DNA of 63,150 nucleotides from Deltaproteobacteria bacterium RBG_16_49_23 (lineage in GTDB: Bacteria > Desulfobacterota > BSN033 > UBA1163), in contig MGQQ01000149.1 in assembly GCA_001798855.1 (NCBI GenBank), positions 1 to 63,150 of the forward strand, in the 5' to 3' direction. Below the pieces are notes generated by a model. That model made no database searches. It worked only from the letters and a program-made list of their open reading frames with translations, and was not told the DNA's origin. Positions 57,854-63,150 of the stretch are shown piece by piece (within the stretch, counting starts at the first letter, position 1; the number at the start of each line of letters is the position of its first letter). The position numbers were made by a program, and so were the translations under genes.

Positions 57854-59467
57854 ATGAAAGTTGAATTTTTGGGAGGAGCCAGAACCGTAACCGGTTCAGC
57901 CACTCTTTTAGAGAAAGGATCGTTAAAATGGCTCGTCGATTGCGGAATGTTTCAGGGCGGGAAGGAGATCGAGAAGAGGAATCATAACACTCGCTCTTAC
58001 CGCCCCGAAACCCTCTCTTTTATCCTCCTGACTCACGCTCATATTGATCATACCGGCCTCATCCCGAAACTGGTCAGAGAAGGTTTCCAAGGGAGGGTAA
58101 TCTGTACCCAGGCGACTCTTGACCTGTGCGAGGTGATGCTAAGGGACAGCGGCCATATACAGGAGACAGAAGCGGAATGGCAGAACCGAAAGAGCAAAAG
58201 GTCCGGCGGGAAAGGGGCGTCTCCTCTCTATACGGTTGAGGATGCGGAGAAGAGCCTGCGATTCTTTTCCCCTGTAAAGTATGATGAGGTCATCTCTCTG
58301 AACGATGGAATCAAAGTCCGGTTTCAGGATGCAGGCCACATCCTGGGATCGGCAATAATCGAACTCTGGGTCGATGAGGGGGGAGGGGAGAAAAAACTGG
58401 TTTTCTCAGGGGACCTTGGCAATTCAGGACAACCCATTGTCAGGGATCCTTCCTGGATCAAAGAAGCGGACCTCCTCTGGTTAGAATCGACCTATGGAAA
58501 CCGGCTCCATAAGTCGAGGGAAGAGACCCTCCGGGAATTGTTAAAGATCGTTCAGGAGGCCCTTGCCCATCAGGCCAAGGTGATCATCCCGGCATTTGCC
58601 GTGGAACGGACCCAGGATATCATCTATACACTCGGCCAGTTTATAAGAGAGGGACTCATTCCGTCCATTCCCGTTTATATCGATAGCCCGCTGGCGATCT
58701 CGGCCACTGAAATCTTCAAGAAGAATTCGGATTACTTTGACCGGGAGACGGAACAAATTCTATCAGGAGGGGATGACCCTTTAGACCTGCCGGAGATGAT
58801 CTATACCCGGACGACGGAGAAGTCTAAAGCGATCAACGAGGATAAGGGAGCGGGGATCATTATCTCTGCGAGCGGAATGTGCGACTCCGGAAGGATCAAG
58901 CACCATTTGAAACATCACCTCTGGCAGGAGCAGTCCCATGTGGTCTTCATCGGTTATCAGGGGGAGGGGACGATTGGGCGTAGGATTGTTGATGGGGCCA
59001 AGAGCGTCAGACTCTTTGGAGAGGAGGTGGCGATCCGGGCGCATATTCACACCCTGGGAGGTTTCTCCGCCCATGCCGATCAAAAGGGGCTCCTCGAATG
59101 GCTCTCTCACTTCGAGAATTCGCAACTTGAGGTCTTTGTCAACCACGGTGAAGAGAAGAATTCGCTTGAACTGAGTCATCTCATCCATGAACATTTCCAT
59201 CTCAATACCAGCGTGCCTCAGTGGCGAGAGAAAAGAACCTTCTTCGTCCCTGAAGAGAGGACCCTGCCGGAAAAAGAGGGGGGGGAAGTTACTCCTTCCG
59301 AGGAAACTTTCCATACCCTATTCAGGCACCTGGATAGAAATTTTAAGAGGCTTCGTAAAAAATTGAGAAGCATGAGATCGAAAGGGGAGATCGTTCAGGA
59401 TCCACGATGGTTAGAAAAGTTGGGAGAAATGAACAGAAAGATCGAAGAGATGGAATCGGAGCTATAA
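57854..59467 (+). CDS. MBL-fold/beta-CASP ribonuclease-like protein
   Basis: The 537-residue protein has a metallo-beta-lactamase core with THAHIDHTG (about 67-75), further metal ligands in DAGHILGSA and SGDLG, and a beta-CASP insert. LLWLESTYGNRLH, PAFAVERTQDIIY, SGMCDSGRIKHHL and HTLGGFSAHADQ are the signature segments. The group includes CPSF73-like and archaeal-type exo/endoribonucleases. A helical C-terminal tail of about 70 residues (HRHLDRNFKRLRKKLRS-like) follows. The ATG at 57854 is the normal MKVEFLGGARTVTGS start; the frame upstream enters palindrome P. Confidence 0.92.
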   Translation: MKVEFLGGARTVTGSATLLEKGSLKWLVDCGMFQGGKEIEKRNHNTRSYRPETLSFILLTHAHIDHTGLIPKLVREGFQGRVICTQATLDLCEVMLRDSGHIQETEAEWQNRKSKRSGGKGASPLYTVEDAEKSLRFFSPVKYDEVISLNDGIKVRFQDAGHILGSAIIELWVDEGGGEKKLVFSGDLGNSGQPIVRDPSWIKEADLLWLESTYGNRLHKSREETLRELLKIVQEALAHQAKVIIPAFAVERTQDIIYTLGQFIREGLIPSIPVYIDSPLAISATEIFKKNSDYFDRETEQILSGGDDPLDLPEMIYTRTTEKSKAINEDKGAGIIISASGMCDSGRIKHHLKHHLWQEQSHVVFIGYQGEGTIGRRIVDGAKSVRLFGEEVAIRAHIHTLGGFSAHADQKGLLEWLSHFENSQLEVFVNHGEEKNSLELSHLIHEHFHLNTSVPQWREKRTFFVPEERTLPEKEGGEVTPSEETFHTLFRHLDRNFKRLRKKLRSMRSKGEIVQDPRWLEKLGEMNRKIEEMESEL

Positions 59468-59504
59468 AAGCAATTCACCCCTCACCCTCCCCTCTCCCCC
59501 ACTG

Positions 59505-59635
59505 GAGACTGTGTCGTAATTCGCCGTTCCCCTTCGACACGCTCAGGGCGAACGGCTAAGTAGTTGATTTTAAATGGGTGGTTTTCCGTTCGTGGTGAGC
59601 TTGTCGAACCATAAACGGACTTACGACACAGTCTC
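59505..59635. repeat. MITE-like element A, copy 3
   Basis: gagactgtgtcgtaa (59505-59519) and ttacgacacagtctc (59621-59635) are perfect inverted ends. It lies in the loop of a larger cctcaccctcccc/gtgggatagggtgagg hairpin (about 59479-59662). It is the shortest, cleanest copy. Confidence 0.85.
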
Positions 59636-59690
59636 CCGGGGAGTGGGATAGGGTGAGGGGGAAAAATTTAGAAGGGGAAAGAAATCAGTC

Positions 59691-60908
59691 GTGGTTGAGC
59701 TGATCAAGATCGGTATTGTTTTTTTGACCATCATCGTCCTGATGTATAGAAAGGTGAGTCTCTGGCTGAGTCTTTTATCGGCTACTTTCTTACTTGGAAT
59801 TCTCTTTCACCTACCCTTATGGAAAATCTCAACGGATGTCGCCTCTTCGATCATCGATACGAAGACGCTTCTTATCATCGGAGCCTTCGTGTCTATTCTC
59901 TTCTTCAGCAATCTCTTGAAAGAGACAGGCCGGATGAACCAGATCCTGGAAGGGTTTCGATCCACGTTAAAGGATATCCGGCTGGTCATTGCTTTGCTCC
60001 CGGCGATCATCGGGCTGATGCCCATTGTGGGAGGCGCATTGGTCTCCGCCCCTATGGTGGTGGAAGGCTCGGATGAATTGAAGCTCACGCCGGAGCGGAG
60101 AACTTTTATCAACTACTGGTTCCGCCATGTCTGGGAATATGTGCTCCCTACCTATCCGGCCCTTGTCCTGGCCGCTTCCCTGATCGGCATTCCCGTTAGG
60201 AAACTCTGCTGGCTCAACCTTCCCCTCACCCCTGCTGCTATCCTCAGCGGAATCATGGTCGGCTACTGGGGGGTGTCAAGATCTACAAAGGAATATAAAA
60301 ACTTATCGGGAAGAACAGCAATTTCGATTTTATTGAAAAACCTCGCCCCCCTTCTTTTTGCTCTCATTCTGGTAGTAGGTTTTAAAGTGGAGCTCGTCTA
60401 TGCTTTTGGCATTACGATTGCGGGGATGATCCTTCTCTTCCGGATCGGGAGGGAAAAAATTTTAAAAGGATTTAAAGAGAGCATCGGGGTTGAACTCCTC
60501 TTGACCGTGGCCTTTGTCATGGGATTTAAGAAGGTGCTGGAATCGTCTCAGGCCATTCCCGCTGTTTCCGAAACCTTATCTTCCTTCGGGATTCCACTCT
60601 GGTTGATTGCGATGTTGATTCCCCTGCTGGTCGGGGTGATGACCGGCGTGACCATAGCGCCCATAGGCATCGGTTTTCCGATCCTCATTCCCTTGATCCA
60701 GACCCATCCTGATTTCCTCTATTATATGATGCTGGGCTTTGCCGGAGGAATATGCGGCGTATTGCTTTCTCCCCTCCACCTCTGTCTCATTCTGACGAAG
60801 GAATATTTCCATGCCGACTGGAAAGGGGTCTATCGTCTCATCTGGTTTCCGGTGGCTTCGGTTTTGATTGCAGGCCTTGTATGGGTTGCCCTTTTTAGTG
60901 GGCCTTGA
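59691..60908 (+). CDS. DUF401-family membrane transporter-like protein
   Basis: The 405-residue protein has about ten membrane helices and matches DUF401, with GLMPIVGGALVSAPMVVEG (about 106-124) and GVTIAPIGIGFPILIPL (about 322-338). Their repeated helix-break motifs resemble those of ion-transporter-superfamily permeases. A substrate is not known. The start codon is GTG with a GAAGGGGAAAG site. The next gene is a truncated secreted protein. Confidence 0.85.
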   Translation: MVELIKIGIVFLTIIVLMYRKVSLWLSLLSATFLLGILFHLPLWKISTDVASSIIDTKTLLIIGAFVSILFFSNLLKETGRMNQILEGFRSTLKDIRLVIALLPAIIGLMPIVGGALVSAPMVVEGSDELKLTPERRTFINYWFRHVWEYVLPTYPALVLAASLIGIPVRKLCWLNLPLTPAAILSGIMVGYWGVSRSTKEYKNLSGRTAISILLKNLAPLLFALILVVGFKVELVYAFGITIAGMILLFRIGREKILKGFKESIGVELLLTVAFVMGFKKVLESSQAIPAVSETLSSFGIPLWLIAMLIPLLVGVMTGVTIAPIGIGFPILIPLIQTHPDFLYYMMLGFAGGICGVLLSPLHLCLILTKEYFHADWKGVYRLIWFPVASVLIAGLVWVALFSGP

Positions 60909-60974
60909 TGTTACAAATCAGTTCATAATTCCCTCCCCCTTCGAGGGGGGAGGGAGGGTGTGGGGGTGGACAAG

Positions 60975-61373
60975 ATGGAAAAGAGACTTCTGGTTTTTTC
61001 GGGATTGATCGGGTTTCTTTTATCTACTGTTTTGATTCCGGTTTGCCGTGCGGGCGTGGTCATCGAAGAGATTCACAGGAATATGGAGGGCAGGATGAGC
61101 AGGGTCATCCGCTACTTTTCGGGAGACCAATTTCGCACAGACCACCCGGAGGGGGGAGTGTCAACCATCATTGACTTCAAGGGAGACCGGATTATCATGA
61201 TTGACCACTCATCGAGAAGTTATGTCGAAATTAAATTCTCCCTCTCCCCCCATTCGTCACCATTCGTGAAATTCGTTCGTAGTAATCATTTTCTTCATTC
61301 GTGCCTGCGCGCTGAAGTGCTGTGTTTCGGCACGCAGGCGTGGGTGCCCTCTGGGCATGATGTAATTACCTAA
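60975..61373 (+). pseudogene. Exported DUF4412-like protein, truncated by repeat
   Basis: The first 90 residues look genuine: a signal peptide (about 1-26) and a beta-rich start with RVIRYFSGDQFRTDHPEGG and IIDFKGDRIIMIDHSSRSYVEI. They resemble the beginning of DUF4412-type periplasmic proteins, normally over 180 residues long. From about residue 92 the sequence becomes repeat-derived (SPHSSPFVKFVRSNHF, then translation of a gcctgcgcgctgaag/gcacgcaggcg hairpin at 61301-61340). The gene has therefore lost its 3' half. It converges on and overlaps the next gene by 4 bases. Confidence 0.6.
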
Positions 61374-61861
61374 AACTTCACATCGAATTGGTTGAGACGG
61401 GGATCAATGCCTGCCCGGATATCCGAATCTTCAAGCACGCCAATCGCGATCACCACCTTTACAGAAGTCAGGGTTCCGGGCGTGAGATGTCCTCCCAGAG
61501 TGACCACCTGATCGTTCATCACTGTCGAGGCAGAGAAGTGGGCATGGATTTCTGCTCCGCCATCTTCCCGGGCGGCAATCCATCCGGTGAGGGAGACGAT
61601 CTCCATGGGCTGCTCCAATTCAAGGTAGAGGCGATGGCGCTTCTCCACCTTTAAATCGGGAGGCAATATCTTTAAATTCCTGAAAGTGGCCTTTTTCAAA
61701 GCCCCGATGCCCGAGAGAATCACTCCGGTTTTGATTCTTTCTTTTTTAACAAGCTCTTCGATCCCTTCCAAAAGATCGACATCCATTCTTAGCTTTCCCA
61801 TCAGCACACGGTCCATCCGGCCCCTTCCCACTCCTTCCAGCAGATCGCAAGCGCTTCCCAT
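61370..61861 (-). CDS. PPC/DUF296-domain protein
   Basis: The 163-residue protein matches the PPC (PD1-like, DUF296) domain. GKLRMDVDLLEGIEELVKKERIKTGVILSGIGAL is at the front, SLTGWIAAREDGGAEIHAHFSAS in the middle and GGHLTPGTLTSVKVVIAIGVLED near the end. The HAHF segment and GGHL histidine resemble the metal-binding residues of bacterial members. Plant homologues bind AT-rich DNA, while bacterial ones form trimers of unknown role. A GGGAGATAG site precedes the ATG. It is monocistronic. Confidence 0.88.
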   Translation of the reverse strand: MGSACDLLEGVGRGRMDRVLMGKLRMDVDLLEGIEELVKKERIKTGVILSGIGALKKATFRNLKILPPDLKVEKRHRLYLELEQPMEIVSLTGWIAAREDGGAEIHAHFSASTVMNDQVVTLGGHLTPGTLTSVKVVIAIGVLEDSDIRAGIDPRLNQFDVKF

Positions 61862-62353
61862 CTCTATCTCCCTTCAATTTCTATTAACCCCGTCATTGTA
61901 ATTGAGTAGTCCCAAACATTGCAATCAATTGCCAAAAAATTTCAATTATTGTCATAATTTACTGTTTTTGGTATATGTAGGGCACTCAGGGTGGGGGAAT
62001 TTAATTCTTGAATAGAAATTTAGTGAAGAGGAAAAGTTAGGTGTTACGACTAACCCCTGACGCCTTGCCTGCCTGCACGAAGCCTTGGCGAAGGATGACG
62101 CTACCTGTCCTCCGCAGTCCCGCCCGCTGCGCCGGCGCGACAGCGCGGCGAGCAAGGCGGGACGTAGGAGGATGCGCTCTGCGTTGTGTTGATATGGGAG
62201 TGGGTGAGATTTCTGAAAGAAAAAGAGAAGTGAACGATTTCGACAACGTCCCTGGACTTCGATGGACTTCACGGCCCCCATTTGACGAAAGTTTGATTCG
62301 CTTAATGATATCTGCTTGCTGAACGCTGAGTAGCTGACAGTTAATTGTTTCTA
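61862..62353. repeat. Gap with repeat E copy 1 (loop occupied)
   Basis: 62060-62195 matches the reverse complement of 62930-63040. Its gtcccgcc...ggcgggac hairpin (62117-62163) carries in its loop a gctgcgccggcgcgac/agcgcggcg palindrome (about 62124-62152). The rest of the gap holds no gene. Confidence 0.7.
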
Positions 62354-62548
62354 TTAAATCTCCGCTTTATCCACCAGCTCCCTGTAATAGGCAATGCACT
62401 TGGGGCAGGATTTATCTTTCTCCTGCCATTGCGGATGGTCTTTTTTTATCAATTCAATAAGATATTCATCGGCTTTCACGTGCACCAGTGCATGGTCTTC
62501 ATGCACCATCCGGCCGCATATCTGGCATTCATATTTTTTCCGTTCCAT
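62354..62548 (-). CDS. Small zinc-finger-like protein
   Basis: The 64-residue protein has two CxxC pairs, CQIC at residues 8-11 and CPKC at about 48-51, separated by a His-rich stretch (MVHEDHALVHVKADEY). This is a likely mononuclear zinc site. It is cytoplasmic, has no partner gene nearby and no recognised family. The pattern resembles short conserved proteins of Deltaproteobacteria. Confidence 0.7.
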   Translation of the reverse strand: MERKKYECQICGRMVHEDHALVHVKADEYLIELIKKDHPQWQEKDKSCPKCIAYYRELVDKAEI

Positions 62549-63150
62549 GGATTGATAAGAACTCGCTTGGGGATGAGTTGAATATACAAAAGAAGGAGTA
62601 GTATGTCAAGGAAAAGCGACCTCAAGATATGGGAGTGCGTTCTTCATCCATTCAAACTTCAGCCCGGTACCGGACTTGAAAGCTGGGTCGAAGCACCCTG
62701 AGAAAGGAGTTTCGCAGATTGTAACCACAAAATCATAAGCGCTTAAGAATCTTTGATTCAATTTTCAACAAGGAGTTAAATGGGGCATCCACAGGAAGGG
62801 GGGATTCGCCTTTCTTCATCTGAGAGGACCGGTTTATGGGGTCAAAGAGGCGGGGTCAAATCTTTATCCTTGACTTTGTCAGAAATACCGGTGTCACCCA
62901 CAAAAAAGTTAGCCCTGTTTTATCAGCGGGGCGCGTAAAGCATCCATCCTACGTCCCGCCTTGCGGGACTACGGAGGACAAGTAGCGCCCGCCTACGCCA
63001 AGGCTTCGGTGGGCAGGCATAGCGCAGAGCGATATCTCAAGCTCAATACAGAGAGATGGGCTCGGGCGAGACCCTTTCGAATCAAGTTTGAAGATGAAAG
63101 CCGATACATTTGACCCTTTCCTTTTTCCTTCCTCTTTTATTCTGGAAGCA
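62549..63150. repeat. Terminal gap with repeat E copy 2 and inverted gggtcaaat ends
   Basis: No gene is recognised. gggtcaaat at 62853-62861 and atttgaccc at 63108-63116 are inverted; in many genomes such ends flank REP-associated tyrosine transposase (RAYT) genes or their remnants. No such coding sequence is visible between them. Within lies repeat E copy 2 (62930-63040) with the empty hairpin gtcccgccttgcgggac at 62953-62969. Confidence 0.6.

Noticed and set aside
62041-62322. 93-codon frame in repeat E
   Set aside because: It translates the GC-rich hairpin and its flanks; no support.
62853-63116. REP-associated tyrosine transposase gene
   Set aside because: The gggtcaaat/atttgaccc ends are suggestive, but no transposase motif is visible between them.
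1-63150. tRNA, rRNA or riboswitch
   Set aside because: I looked for T-arm-like ttcgaatc blocks with acceptor pairing, rRNA segments and long structured leaders and found none that hold up; a covariance-model scan would be needed to exclude small RNAs.

Overview
The window reads as a chromosomal segment of an uncultured Gram-negative anaerobe or microaerophile, most likely a Desulfobacterota (deltaproteobacterial) genome. This is an inference from gene content: a rubrerythrin/peroxiredoxin defence set, a Psr/Phs-type molybdoenzyme, a TAXI-type TRAP transporter, an NtrC-family activator with a sigma-54 promoter, HD-GYP and HEAT-repeat proteins, and the hemE-hemH-hemY order. No rRNA, tRNA, CRISPR array, prophage or intact transposase gene was seen.

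Layout. 1-401 is the 3' end of an SLH-like surface protein. 1.3-4.9 kb (minus strand) is an oxidative-stress cluster: a Fur/PerR regulator, rubrerythrin, Tpx, a TlpA-like thiol protein, an exported peroxiredoxin and a zinc-ribbon protein. 5.3-6.0 kb carries a DUF948/YtxH envelope pair. 6.1-13.6 kb (minus) is a peptide-utilisation operon: dppABCDF-type ABC importer, isoaspartyl dipeptidase and a C26 amidotransferase-fold hydrolase. 13.7-14.7 kb has an Smr protein and a family 5 uracil-DNA glycosylase. 15.4-20.3 kb has a multicopper oxidase and a NarL-type two-component set, bracketed by ~200-bp inverted repeats. 21.1-27.9 kb (plus) has an Fe-S PD-(D/E)XK nuclease, pepA and hemE-hemH-hemY. 28.2-35.2 kb has an exported isochorismatase-fold hydrolase, a GSAM-like aminotransferase, a TAXI TRAP transporter with DUF1850, and a D-glutamate cyclase-like protein. 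35.5-41.8 kb has nth, an HTH/HEAT/HD-GYP signalling module and a secreted putative cysteine hydrolase. 42.0-52.5 kb has a REC-PAS kinase, an NtrC-type activator, a sigma-54 promoter, a REC protein, a periplasmic rhodanese and a molybdopterin oxidoreductase operon (A, B, chaperone, small protein, stomatin, NrfD-like C). 52.6-62.5 kb has an exported M20 peptidase, a Cys-less thiolase-DUF35 fusion, a zincin, a LOG protein, a beta-CASP RNase, DUF401, a truncated DUF4412-like protein, a PPC/DUF296 protein and a small zinc protein.

The most unusual feature is the intergenic DNA. Nearly every gap is built from palindromic modules, many of them nested: several loci exist as an empty hairpin in one place and, elsewhere, as the same hairpin whose loop is occupied by a second, unrelated palindrome. 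At least five such filled/empty pairs are visible. One 312-bp element with 16-bp terminal inverted repeats also shows a 5-bp target duplication and an identifiable empty site. These repeats extend, truncate or interrupt coding regions (hemH, tpx, a histidine kinase, a response regulator, uracil-DNA glycosylase). This repeat system, together with the sigma-54/rhodanese/molybdoenzyme island and the HTH-HEAT-HD-GYP module, is what I would follow up first.
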